This document shows positions 1 through 7,013 of a DNA stretch of 48,211 nucleotides, one piece after another. Numbering within the stretch: position 1 is the stretch's first letter; each line of letters starts with the position of its first letter. The notes below the pieces were generated by a model. That model had not been told where the DNA came from. It worked only from the letters and a program-made list of their open reading frames with translations, and did not search any database. Origin of the DNA: an uncultured Massilia sp. (lineage in GTDB: Bacteria > Pseudomonadota > Gammaproteobacteria > Burkholderiales > Burkholderiaceae_D); NCBI GenBank assembly GCA_913778765.1, contig CAJYXO010000124.1, forward strand, positions 1-48,211, read 5' to 3'. A program made the position numbers and the translations under genes.

Positions 1-60
1 AGCTTCGGCCTGCTTAAGGATGGCGATGATCTGGCTGTCGGTAAAGCGGGAGGTCTTCAT
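1..60 (-). CDS. IS3-family transposase OrfA, N-terminal fragment (runs off the window)
   Basis: The reverse strand from base 60 encodes MKTSRFTDSQIIAILKQAEA, the start of an IS3-type OrfA. It is nearly identical to the OrfA that begins at 47511, which starts MRTSRFTDSQ. This segment is the beginning of the helix-turn-helix DNA-binding domain. The gene continues beyond the left edge, so nothing can be said about its integrity. Confidence 0.8.
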   Translation of the reverse strand, partial: MKTSRFTDSQIIAILKQAEA

Positions 61-127
61 GTAGAACTTTCTGGTCTTAAGTAGAAAATTCTACTTCTAA
101 TCGCGCTCTTTTTGCGGGGGGATTACC
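1..127 (-). mobile_element. IS3-family element, left-hand partial copy
   Basis: The first 127 bases match, in reverse complement, the start of the IS3 element at 47445 onwards. The match covers the terminal ggtaatccc, the agagcgcg block, an 18-base palindrome and the first codons of the transposase. The outer end is placed near 127 because similarity to the other copy stops there. Only the orfA end is inside the window. Confidence 0.8.
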
Positions 128-482
128 ATGGCGCAACCCTGTCATCAATACGCCGCACCACACGAATGTGGCTGCACGTTTGAAGATAAATTGATAACAA
201 ATTTTACTTGATGGAAGTTGTTACCGCTACTTCAGCCTTAATAAGTCAACTGTACTCTAGGCAATAATGCGGCGGCGATACAACTTTGGTCAGCAGGATG
301 TTGGGGGCAGCGCCATACTTCAGGCCAGTCTGCTAAATCAAGACTTCCCTCAGCAGAGCCGTTAGCTGTTTTGATCACGAGCTATCGTCGGGCAGAAGCG
401 GACCTCCCTGGGCAGGATCGTCGCGCCCCTTGCCAAGTGGCACACGTCGGCTTGGACTATTTTACGTTTGACGTAATAGTCG
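128..482. other. Gene-free stretch next to the IS end
   Basis: I find no convincing gene in these 355 bases. An open frame on the plus strand from 371 has no recognisable product and runs antisense to the coiled-coil protein gene, so it looks like a shadow. The stretch lies between the IS3 end and the 3' end of that gene. It may be sequence truncated when the IS inserted. Confidence 0.5.
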
Positions 483-1076
483 TCAGTACCCGCGCAAGAT
501 CACAAGGTTGGTTCCGTTCTTGGACTTCCAAGGACTGCTCCAATGCTCGTAGCCTTCCCCCTGGCTACCGCTGGCCTCGATGCATAACCGGCTGCCGCAT
601 GTGTTCAGCCTGGCCCGACCGCCGCGCTGCGCCAAGTCGTCAACATTGGCTTGCAGCTCGGCTTTCTGGGTCCGAAGATCCTGAAGCTCGCTCAAGGTCG
701 AGGCGACCATGTACCGGCCGAGACCATAGGTAGCGCCCAGCGTCAAGGCACTGGCTAAGCCGACCGCTACTGCAGCCTTGAAGCTTACCCACGTGCCGGC
801 TTCGCGCACTTGGGCTGTTGACTCTCGTAGCATTGCTATGGCGTGATGAGTGGCCTTCTCAGCGTCTTTCAGACTGAGACTGAGCGAATCCCTTACCGCC
901 CGCCCTGCGGCGTCTTCCAAGCCATTTTGGATCGTTCGGGAGGCGTGCTTGAGGGCCTCGACGGTAGTGGCCAGCTGATGGCATTCCTTCGCCAGCGCGG
1001 TGATCGCGGTACTCGCCAGCTTGTGCTGGGTCTCGGCCGCTTCGATCAGGCCGAATAGATGCTCTTGCGGATCCAT
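483..1076 (-). CDS. Coiled-coil/single-TM protein resembling mobilisation accessory proteins
   Basis: I do not recognise a named family with certainty. From the chosen ATG at 1076 the product is 197 aa. A long helical, coiled-coil-prone N-terminal half (starting MDPQEHLFGL) is followed by one hydrophobic segment (VGLASALTLGATYGLG), a second short coiled coil, and a C-terminal tail with two cysteines (CGSRLC). The start at 1076 is preferred over the upstream ATG at 1163 because an aaggagg box lies 4 bases before it. This architecture is seen in small membrane proteins encoded beside relaxase genes on mobilisable elements. That link is an inference supported by the nearby integrases, and no relaxase is visible in the window. 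Confidence 0.5.
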   Translation of the reverse strand: MDPQEHLFGLIEAAETQHKLASTAITALAKECHQLATTVEALKHASRTIQNGLEDAAGRAVRDSLSLSLKDAEKATHHAIAMLRESTAQVREAGTWVSFKAAVAVGLASALTLGATYGLGRYMVASTLSELQDLRTQKAELQANVDDLAQRGGRARLNTCGSRLCIEASGSQGEGYEHWSSPWKSKNGTNLVILRGY

Positions 1077-1257
1077 TGAACCTCCTTGTTGTGGCTCGAC
1101 TCCATGAGCGTCAAACCGCACTGCGTGTTTGTGTGGAGTCTGCCTTCGGAACGGGCTGGGCAATTTGGCGCGATTAAAGACTCGCGTTGTTTAACCATGC
1201 GGCTGGAGCCTGGCATCGCCTGTTATTTCGCCGGGACCGGCAGGTGCCACCACGCGA

Positions 1258-1903
1258 CAAGAGGATCGGTATCGGTTTACGTCGGTGCCGACAGGCTTGC
1301 TGCAACTTTGCCACGGAGAGAGAAGCTGTCGATGTAGCCGGCCAGCCCACATCATCTTCTTGCCCGCAGCGAGGAACTGGGCTTTCAAGCACTTGGCGAT
1401 CTAGATAAAATCCGTTCCTCGATCTTGCAAAGGGTAGCGATTAGGTCGCGGCGCCTTTGTTCGGCGATCGGGAGCGAACAGATCAAGGTGAAGATGTCCG
1501 CTTCCAGCCTCGCGATGGTGTTCTCGTCGCTACTGTCGCTCAAGGTCGGCGCTTTGTTCGCGTACCACTCGCGCACCAATTTCCCAAAGGTGTTCGCCGC
1601 TCGCTGTGCAAGGATCTGCGTGGCTTCGTCCCGGTGCTTCGCAGGATCAACGCCTTGGCGCAACAGCTCGCGCGCTTCCGCATGCCGGTTTCGCGCCTCC
1701 TGCAAGGTCACCTCTGGATAGGGTCCGAAGGTCAGCTGGTTTTCCTGTCCGTTTAACCGGCGGAACTTGAATCTCCAGATACGGGAACCGCTCGGCATCA
1801 CATCAAGGTAGAGCCCGCCACCATCGAATAGCTTGTAGGGTCTGTCCTTGGGCTTGGTGTCTCTGATCTTTAACTCTGACAAGGGAGCAATGAGCTTCGG
1901 CAT
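1258..1903 (-). pseudogene. P4-type integrase pseudogene with a large internal deletion
   Basis: From 1903 the frame encodes a DUF4102-type N-terminus (KLFDGGGLYLDV, then LTFGPYPEVTLQEAR) closely resembling the intact integrase at 2026-3306. After about residue 165 it breaks, near the sequence cttggcgatct (1392-1402). The following bases, 1258-1391, align with the very end of the intact integrase gene, including the stretch encoding AQF-KKMM, but contain frameshifts. About 630 bases, equivalent to 2168-2797 of the intact gene, are missing. This removes the core-binding region and all catalytic residues. The intact gene has ctggcgacct at one deletion endpoint and cttggcgatct at the other, which suggests a short-repeat deletion. 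An ggag box lies upstream of the start, so it was once functional. Confidence 0.85.
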
Positions 1904-2025
1904 ACGTCGTCTCCGTAAGAACGTGTGCGAGGCACGTCAGACGATGGTTGAAGGCGTAATCCTGGGCGATAGGAGCGCAGTAACCAGAATGAAGCGGCCA
2001 ACACGTCCAACGCACACAAACACAA

Positions 2026-3306
2026 TCAGGCAGCGTGTACGCCTGTCCTAATCGGTACCGACCGCCCTTCTGCCGACGCAGCGCGCGGTGACAGGGCGTC
2101 GATGTAGTCGGCCCAGTCCTGCATCATCTTCTTGCGCTCCGCGAGGAACTGGGCGCGGTCGTAAGCACTGGCGACCTTGTCTCTAGGCGCATGTGCCAAC
2201 TGGCGGTCCACGACTTCATGTCGATAGCCGAGGCGCTCCTTGATGGTACTCATGGCGAGCGCACGGAAGCCATGCCCCGTCATGCGTCCCTTGTACCCCA
2301 TGCGTTCGAGCGCCACCAGGATGGTGTTATTGCTGATCGGCTTCTTGGGGTCGCGCTGGTTCGGGAACAGGTACTTCGAGCCGCCGGTGATTGCATGGAG
2401 CTCGCGCAGTAAAGTGAGACCTTGCCGCGACAGGCACACATGATGGTTCGTGGTGTCTGGATTGACCGTCAGCTTCCCGCGCTTCATGCGCTGCCAGGGG
2501 ATGATCCATTCGCCCTTCTCAAGATCGATCTCGCTCCATGGCGTCTCGATCAACTCACTGGTGCGGACGAAGATCAGCAGCATCAATCGCACGGCAATGC
2601 GTGTCGGCTCAAACATGCGCGCCTCGTTGCGCTCCAGCGAGGTAAGAAACGCTGGCAGTTCGTCCGCATCGATCGCGGCGAAGTGCGACGCACGCCGGGT
2701 CTTGAGTACGTCCTTCATATCGGCCACCAGATTGCGCTCGGTCAGACCGCACTGGATGGCATAGCTGAAGATCTGCGAGCACACGGCTTTCAGCCTCTTG
2801 GCGATCTCGGTTGCGCCCCGCTCCTCGATCTTGCGTAATGTGTCGATGATGTCGCGATGTTTCAGGTCGGTGATCGGGCGCGCGCCGATCGCAGGAAAGA
2901 TATCTGCTTGCAGCCGGACGATCATGTTTTTGGCCGTACGCTCGCTCCACGTCGGTACCTTGTTGGCGTACCACTCGCGCGCGATCTTCTCGAAGGTGTT
3001 GGCGGCCCGCTCCGCCTGGAGGCGCTTGGCATCGTCGCGTTGCTTTGCTGGGTTCACACCCTGAAGCATGAGGCGCCGCGCCTCCAGGCGCTTTTCCCTG
3101 GCGTCCTGAAGGGTGATTTCGGGGTAAGGGCCGAACGTCAGTACGTTTTCCTTGCCGTCCGGTTGGCGGAACTTGAGACGCCAGATGCGGGACCCGTTGG
3201 GCTGGACATGAAGATACAGTCCACCTCCATCGAACAGCTTGTATGCCTTGTCTTTCGGTTTCGCTTTTCTGACCTCCATCTCGGTCAGCGGCGCAGTGCT
3301 TGCCAT
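2026..3306 (-). CDS. P4-type tyrosine recombinase/integrase
   Basis: This 426-aa protein is a full-length phage P4-type integrase. An N-terminal DUF4102 arm-binding domain covers about residues 8-90 (KLFDGGGLYLHV, FGPYPEITLQ). A core-binding domain covers roughly 100-200, and a catalytic domain follows. The active-site residues are R248 (FVRTSE), H345 and R348 (GHGFRA), H372 and the nucleophile Y382 (SAYDR). An aaggag box precedes the ATG. Its 5' end lies about 230 bp from the 3' end of tRNA-Ser(GGA) and it is transcribed in the same direction. This is the usual arrangement when such an integrase inserts its element into the tRNA 3' end. The integrase therefore probably mobilised the accessory DNA to its left. 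A decayed tandem relative lies just downstream. Confidence 0.95.
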   Translation of the reverse strand: MASTAPLTEMEVRKAKPKDKAYKLFDGGGLYLHVQPNGSRIWRLKFRQPDGKENVLTFGPYPEITLQDAREKRLEARRLMLQGVNPAKQRDDAKRLQAERAANTFEKIAREWYANKVPTWSERTAKNMIVRLQADIFPAIGARPITDLKHRDIIDTLRKIEERGATEIAKRLKAVCSQIFSYAIQCGLTERNLVADMKDVLKTRRASHFAAIDADELPAFLTSLERNEARMFEPTRIAVRLMLLIFVRTSELIETPWSEIDLEKGEWIIPWQRMKRGKLTVNPDTTNHHVCLSRQGLTLLRELHAITGGSKYLFPNQRDPKKPISNNTILVALERMGYKGRMTGHGFRALAMSTIKERLGYRHEVVDRQLAHAPRDKVASAYDRAQFLAERKKMMQDWADYIDALSPRAASAEGRSVPIRTGVHAA

Positions 3307-3352
3307 ATCAGGTCTCCTTGTACTGGGTTAGGAAACCACGTTAGACCGAATC

Positions 3353-3405
3353 TGGGGGTATACGTTTGACGCAGGGGGTATGACGTCCAGATGTTTACCC
3401 CCTGA
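3353..3405. repeat. Short gggggta repeats between integrase and tRNA-Ser
   Basis: Three copies of a gggggta core occur within 53 bases: tgggggtatacg at 3353, cagggggtatgacg at 3372, and an inverted copy tttaccccctg at 3394. They lie just upstream of the integrase start and before the tRNA 3' end. Integrase or excisionase arm-type sites are expected there, but the role is inferred from position only. Confidence 0.4.
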
Positions 3406-3455
3406 AGCGTCGGATACAGACGGACTCAGCCGGACAGCGGCGGACGGCCGGACAA

Positions 3456-3493
3456 GAAAAAAGCCCCTGCAGCACGGGCTAGAGGGGCTTTTT
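3456..3493 (-). terminator. Rho-independent terminator, probably of tRNA-Ser
   Basis: A hairpin with arms aagcccct and aggggctt has A residues on one side and T residues on the other, so it could work in both directions. On the minus strand it lies about 45 bases after the tRNA-Ser 3' end and ends in a T run. Confidence 0.75.
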
Positions 3494-3536
3494 CTGGACT
3501 TCCCTGGAACTGCCGGGACGGGTCGATTTGAATCCT

Positions 3537-3627
3537 TGGCGGAGAGAGGGGGATTCGAACCCCCGATAGGCTATGAACCTATACACGCTTTCCAGGCGTG
3601 CGACTTAAACCACTCATCCATCTCTCC
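3537..3627 (-). tRNA. tRNA-Ser (anticodon GGA), CCA encoded
   Basis: The minus strand folds into a class II tRNA. The acceptor arms are ggagaga and tctctcc, the D arm contains gagtggtttaag, and the anticodon arm ccTGGAAAgcg gives anticodon GGA. A long variable arm is present and the T arm contains ggttcgaatcc. The discriminator base is G, followed by a genomically encoded CCA at 3537-3539. The 3' end faces the integrase at 2026-3306, making this the likely attachment gene of that element. I saw no second copy of its 3' end further left in the window. Confidence 0.97.
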
Positions 3628-3658
3628 TGATGGTGTTCGTATTGCTACGAAGCCGCCT

Positions 3659-3686
3659 ATTATAACAAGGATTCCCAGCAGTACAA
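3659..3686 (-). promoter_or_regulatory. Sigma-70 promoter of tRNA-Ser
   Basis: On the minus strand TTGTAC (3681-3686) and a perfect TATAAT (3659-3664) are separated by 16 bases. They lie just upstream of the tRNA 5' end. Confidence 0.6.
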
Positions 3687-3782
3687 GAGGCAGCATCCAA
3701 GCGTCATGCCGCTTCAGGTGTCGCAGGGTCACCTGCACCGCCGACCTCGACAAACCCATCTTCACGGCGTTCGTCTGCGGGC

Positions 3783-3845
3783 TGGGGGGCGTTTGCCAAG
3801 TTCAAGGACCCGGATGGAAATACCTTCGTGTCGTCGTCTTCGTAA
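3783..3845 (+). pseudogene. Remnant 3' end of a VOC/glyoxalase-like gene
   Basis: The frame ending at the TAA at 3843-3845 encodes WGAFAKFKDPDGNTFV, followed by serines. This is the typical C-terminal beta-strand and metal-site region of VOC (glyoxalase/bleomycin-resistance) proteins. No VOC-like sequence is readable upstream in this or neighbouring frames before tRNA-Ser, so only the tail survives. A REP-like palindrome begins 12 bases after the stop. The call rests on one short motif. Confidence 0.5.
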
Positions 3846-3856
3846 ACCAAAAACAA

Positions 3857-3885
3857 CTTGGGTCCCCGCCTTCGCGGGAACGACG
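3857..3885. repeat. REP-like palindrome, copy 1
   Basis: The core ggtccccgccttcgcgggaa forms a GC-rich hairpin. Near-identical copies occur at 4799-4827 and 6985-7012, all intergenic. Confidence 0.7.
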
Positions 3886-4140
3886 GCCGGAACGCGGCGG
3901 CGACGTTGAAGAATATGCTACACTGCTGAGCAGAGCCACCCCGCGTCCACTCCACGCCAGCCGAGTCGGATGCCTGCTCCAGCATCTCATCGGCCCCATC
4001 CCCGCCGGTAACCGTCGTCAGCGCACGCGCACCGTGATCGGATCCATGGGCCCATCTTCCCCTCGAACCACCGACAGCTTGTGTCATGCGTGCCGGACGG
4101 CGCTTTCCTGCATCCATTACAACAAAGAACCGGAGTTCCC

Positions 4141-4794
4141 ATGCGCCTCAAGCTTGCCACCGCCCTCGCCGCCCTGCTGGTTTCCACGAGCAGCCACGCC
4201 ACCCTGCTGACCAATCCCGGCGCCGAGACCGGCAATCTGCTGGGCTGGACTGTCGGCGGCCTCTCCAATCCGCGCGTCGACGACGGCAGCTTCGATCCGG
4301 GCATCGACCCGCACAGCGGCCAGTGGATGTTCAGCGGTAACCACGGCCTGTGGGGCAGCCTCACGCAGAACGTGCTGCTGCCGGGCTTCGGACAGAGCCG
4401 CCAGGTGGCCGTGTCATTCTGGGAGCAGGGACTGGACCAGGACATCCCCAGCGACAGCGCCTACGTCGCCCTCACCTACCGCGGGAAGGATGGCGGGGTC
4501 ATCTCGAAGATCTCGACCGCCACGATCGATGCGCACGACGGCGTGTGGAAGCAGTACCAGGGCGTCTTCGACGTACCGACGTCGGCCTGGTCGGTGGATT
4601 ACACGATGGTCTTCGTGCGCAACTTCGGTCTCGATCTGGATTCCTTTATCGACGATAACTCGCTGACGCTGGTGAGTGCCGGCGGCTCGCTGGATCAGGT
4701 CAAGCCGACGGGTGAGGCGCCGGAGCCGTCGACGGCGATGATTGCCGGGCTGGGTCTGGCTTTATTGGCGGGCTTGGGAAAGCGCCGCGGTTGA
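4141..4794 (+). CDS. PEP-CTERM sorting-domain protein
   Basis: The 217-aa product starts with a signal peptide (MRLKLATALAALLVSTSSHA). A secreted beta-rich body follows (LTNPGAETGNLLGWTVGG, typical of extracellular carbohydrate-binding-like folds). It ends with a PEP-CTERM tail: the motif PEPS, a hydrophobic helix (TAMIAGLGLALLAGLG) and a basic KRRG end. PEP-CTERM proteins are exported, anchored and processed by EpsH-type exosortase, often for exopolysaccharide-linked display. The start at 4141 is chosen over 4081 because the signal peptide begins there and a ccggag box precedes it. No exosortase gene is in the window. A REP-like palindrome follows 4 bases after the stop. Confidence 0.85.
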   Translation: MRLKLATALAALLVSTSSHATLLTNPGAETGNLLGWTVGGLSNPRVDDGSFDPGIDPHSGQWMFSGNHGLWGSLTQNVLLPGFGQSRQVAVSFWEQGLDQDIPSDSAYVALTYRGKDGGVISKISTATIDAHDGVWKQYQGVFDVPTSAWSVDYTMVFVRNFGLDLDSFIDDNSLTLVSAGGSLDQVKPTGEAPEPSTAMIAGLGLALLAGLGKRRG

Positions 4795-4798
4795 TTAG

Positions 4799-4827
4799 CT
4801 TGGGTCCCCGCCTTCGCGGGGACGACG
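4799..4827. repeat. REP-like palindrome, copy 2
   Basis: The core ggtccccgccttcgcgggga is a perfect version of the palindrome seen at 3857-3885. It directly follows the stop of the PEP-CTERM gene and may act as its transcription end. Confidence 0.75.
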
Positions 4828-4956
4828 TTGCGTGCGAAGCGGGGCCGGCACCGGTCCAGACGATTTGTAGCGCTCTGTCAGTTGGGTTCGCTCTCGAACA
4901 TAGAAATCTTTAACGGTCCAGTAAGCTGCTCCCAGGTTCTTGCACAGGGGAGTAGA

Positions 4957-6252
4957 GTGTTTACTGGATTCATGTTTGCAACAGGCATCGAGAACAGCAT
5001 TCCCACCATCGGCAACGGCAGGTTCCGTGTCGACGAGATGGAGAAATGCGGGCATTACAAGCACTGGCGCACCGATTTCGACCTGGTGCAGGAAATCGGC
5101 ATCCGCATCCTGCGCTACGGTCCGCCCCTGCACACGACCTGGCTCGGTCCCGGGCGCTACGACTGGTCCTTTGCCGACGAAACCTTCAACGAGCTGCGTC
5201 GGCGGAATATCGCCCCGATCGTCGACCTTTGCCACTTTGGCGTGCCGGACTGGATCGGCAACTTCCAGAACGGCGACTTTCCCGCCCTGTTCGCAAACTA
5301 TGCGCGCGCGTTCGCCGAGCGTTTTCCCTGGGTCCAGATGTACACGCCGGTCAACGAGATGTCGATCTGCGCCCTGTTCTCTGGCTTGTACGGCTGGTGG
5401 AACGAGCAGGGCACGACCGACCGGACTTTCGTCACCGCGCTGAAGCACGTCGTCAAGGCGAACATCCTGGCGATGCGCGAAATCCTGCAAGTCAGGCCCG
5501 ATGCGCTGTTCGTGCAAAGCGAGTCCAGCGAATATTTCCATGCCGAGTGTCCGGAAGCCATCGGTCCGGCGGAAATGAAGAACGCCAGCCGTTTCCTGTC
5601 GCTGGACCTGAATTACGGCCGGCGCGTCGACTCGCAAATGTACGAGTACCTGATGGCCAACGGCATGACGCCCGATGAATACCATTTCTTCCTCAACAAT
5701 AATCTCAAGCATCATTGCATCATGGGGAACGATTATTACCAGACCAACGAACACTTCGTGAACGAAGAAGGCCATACCTGGGCTTCCGGCGAAGTCTTCG
5801 GGTATGCCGTGATCACCCAGCAGTATTACGACCGCTACCGCCTGCCGGTCATGCACACCGAAACCAACATGGCCCAGGGTCCGGCCGGCGACGAAGCGGT
5901 GCGCTGGCTGCGCAAGGAATGGGCCAACGTCCTCAGCATCCGCAACGGCGGCGTGCCGGTGGTCGGCTTCACCTGGTATTCCCTGACCGACCAGGTCGAC
6001 TGGGACAGCGCGCTGCGGGAAAACAACGGGACCGTCAACGCCCTGGGCCTGTTCGATCTCGACCGCAACATCCGCCCGGTCGGCACCGCCTACCGCGACC
6101 TGATCCGCGCCTGGGGCAAGGTGCTGCCGACCCAGAGCGTCTGCCTGCAGGTGCCGGTATCGATGCCGCAGGATTACGTGCCGCCCCAGCCGCCGGCGCC
6201 CGCCCACGAAGTCAGCGAAGCGGCCACCGCCGCGCCCAAGAACACGGAGTAA
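4957..6252 (+). CDS. GH1-like family 1 glycosyl hydrolase
   Basis: The 431-aa product has the (beta/alpha)8 retaining glycosidase pattern of clan GH-A/family 1. The acid/base glutamate is in YTPVNEM (E134, equivalent to TFNEP). The nucleophile is in MHTETNM (E302, equivalent to TENG). Conserved aromatic substrate-site segments include CHFGVPDW and FTWYSLTD. There is no signal peptide, so it is probably cytoplasmic. The GTG at 4957 is taken as start because gggga/g lies 4 bases upstream. The in-frame ATG at 4972 (MFATGIENS) is a fair alternative. The C-terminal about 40 residues are proline- and alanine-rich. It runs 3 bases into a broken SDR gene, a pairing that suggests a former two-gene sugar-modifying unit. 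The substrate is unknown. Confidence 0.8.
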   Translation: MFTGFMFATGIENSIPTIGNGRFRVDEMEKCGHYKHWRTDFDLVQEIGIRILRYGPPLHTTWLGPGRYDWSFADETFNELRRRNIAPIVDLCHFGVPDWIGNFQNGDFPALFANYARAFAERFPWVQMYTPVNEMSICALFSGLYGWWNEQGTTDRTFVTALKHVVKANILAMREILQVRPDALFVQSESSEYFHAECPEAIGPAEMKNASRFLSLDLNYGRRVDSQMYEYLMANGMTPDEYHFFLNNNLKHHCIMGNDYYQTNEHFVNEEGHTWASGEVFGYAVITQQYYDRYRLPVMHTETNMAQGPAGDEAVRWLRKEWANVLSIRNGGVPVVGFTWYSLTDQVDWDSALRENNGTVNALGLFDLDRNIRPVGTAYRDLIRAWGKVLPTQSVCLQVPVSMPQDYVPPQPPAPAHEVSEAATAAPKNTE

Positions 6253-6255
6253 GCC

Positions 6256-6587
6256 ATGAACCTGGACAAGAAATCCGCCGTCGTCACCGGGGCCGCGGGC
6301 GGCATCGGACTGGCGAGGACTGGACGCGCATCCTGAATGTCGACCTGGTCGGCGCCTTCTACTTCACCAAGCAGGCTTTCCTGAAGATGAAAGCGGGCGG
6401 CGCCATCGACACCCCCATGCTGTGGGATAACCCGAATGTACGCTCAGGGATCGAAGTCATCGCCAGGACGGACGTCGGGCAACCCGAGGACGTCGCCGCC
6501 GTCGTCGCTTTCCTGGCCTCCGACGACGCCCGCTTCGTGCAAGGCGCCTCGCTGCTGGTGGATGGCGGTAGACTGGCGCGTCTCTGA
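6256..6587 (+). pseudogene. Short-chain dehydrogenase (SDR) pseudogene with two deletions
   Basis: The ATG at 6256 starts a normal SDR (MNLDKKSAVVTGAAGGIGLA, with the TGxxxGIG cofactor motif). The sequence then jumps to EDWTRILNVDLVGAFYFTKQ, in another frame, losing roughly 65 residues. A second jump after KAGGAI goes to DTPMLWD, removing the SYxxxK catalytic segment. The C-terminal part (PEDVAAVVAFLASDDARFV, GASLLVDGG) is normal. At the first junction GGACTGG occurs twice, 3 bases apart (6307 and 6317), consistent with a repeat-mediated deletion. The 332 bp compares with about 750 expected. The gene is inactive. Confidence 0.9.
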
Positions 6588-6607
6588 ACAACGCCGACGA
6601 CCTCACC

Positions 6608-6934
6608 ATGGACATGAAACGCATCAACGCCGGCAAGCTGCGCGCCATCGGCTACGCGCCGAAAGAACGCCTGCTGCGCGTGGAATTCGACGACGGCAGC
6701 GCGATCGACTACGCGGGCGTGAGCAGCGACGTCTGGAAGCGCTTCTCGACCTCGGGCGCGGCCTGGAGTTTTTACCGCGACAATATCGAGGAAGAGTTCG
6801 CGGGCACGCGCGGGCGGGCGGCGGTGGCCAGCCAACGGGCCGAGCTGGATGCGCTGTTCGGTGGCGGCGATCCGGCGCCGAAGAAGCCGAATCCGCTGGA
6901 TGCGCTGTTCAAGTCGCCCGGGGAAGAAACATAA
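6608..6934 (+). CDS. KTSC domain protein
   Basis: This 108-aa protein has an N-terminal KTSC-type domain of about 60 residues. It shows the pattern IGYAPKERLLRVEFDDGSAIDY, then GVSSDVWKRFS, then a YRDNI end. A polar low-complexity tail with two copies of LDALF follows (ELDALFGGG and NPLDALFKS). KTSC domains are small beta-rich modules of uncertain role, sometimes fused to nucleic-acid enzymes. The duplicated LDALF tail may be a short linear interaction motif; this is an inference. It is separated by 20 bases from the SDR pseudogene and is convergent with acs. Confidence 0.8.
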   Translation: MDMKRINAGKLRAIGYAPKERLLRVEFDDGSAIDYAGVSSDVWKRFSTSGAAWSFYRDNIEEEFAGTRGRAAVASQRAELDALFGGGDPAPKKPNPLDALFKSPGEET

Positions 6935-6964
6935 AAAAACGCCGCGCCGTTTGCACGGGCGGCG
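6933..6964 (-). terminator. Rho-independent terminator of acs
   Basis: A GC-rich hairpin (cgccgcgccg / cgggcggcg) is followed on the minus strand by a run of seven Ts. It lies downstream of the acs stop and also abuts the end of the KTSC gene on the other strand. Confidence 0.7.
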
Positions 6965-6984
6965 TAACTCTGCGATCGATGCAG

Positions 6985-7012
6985 CTTGGATCCCCGCCTG
7001 CGCGGGGATGAC
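6985..7012. repeat. REP-like palindrome, copy 3
   Basis: The core ggatccccgcctgcgcgggga resembles copies 1 and 2 with a few changes. It sits one base beyond the acs stop codon, between acs and its terminator. Confidence 0.7.
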
Positions 7013-7013
7013 A

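Noticed and set aside
4795..6207. Long minus-strand frame opposite the GH1-like gene
   Set aside because: The glycosidase motifs are on the plus strand and the minus frame shows no family features.
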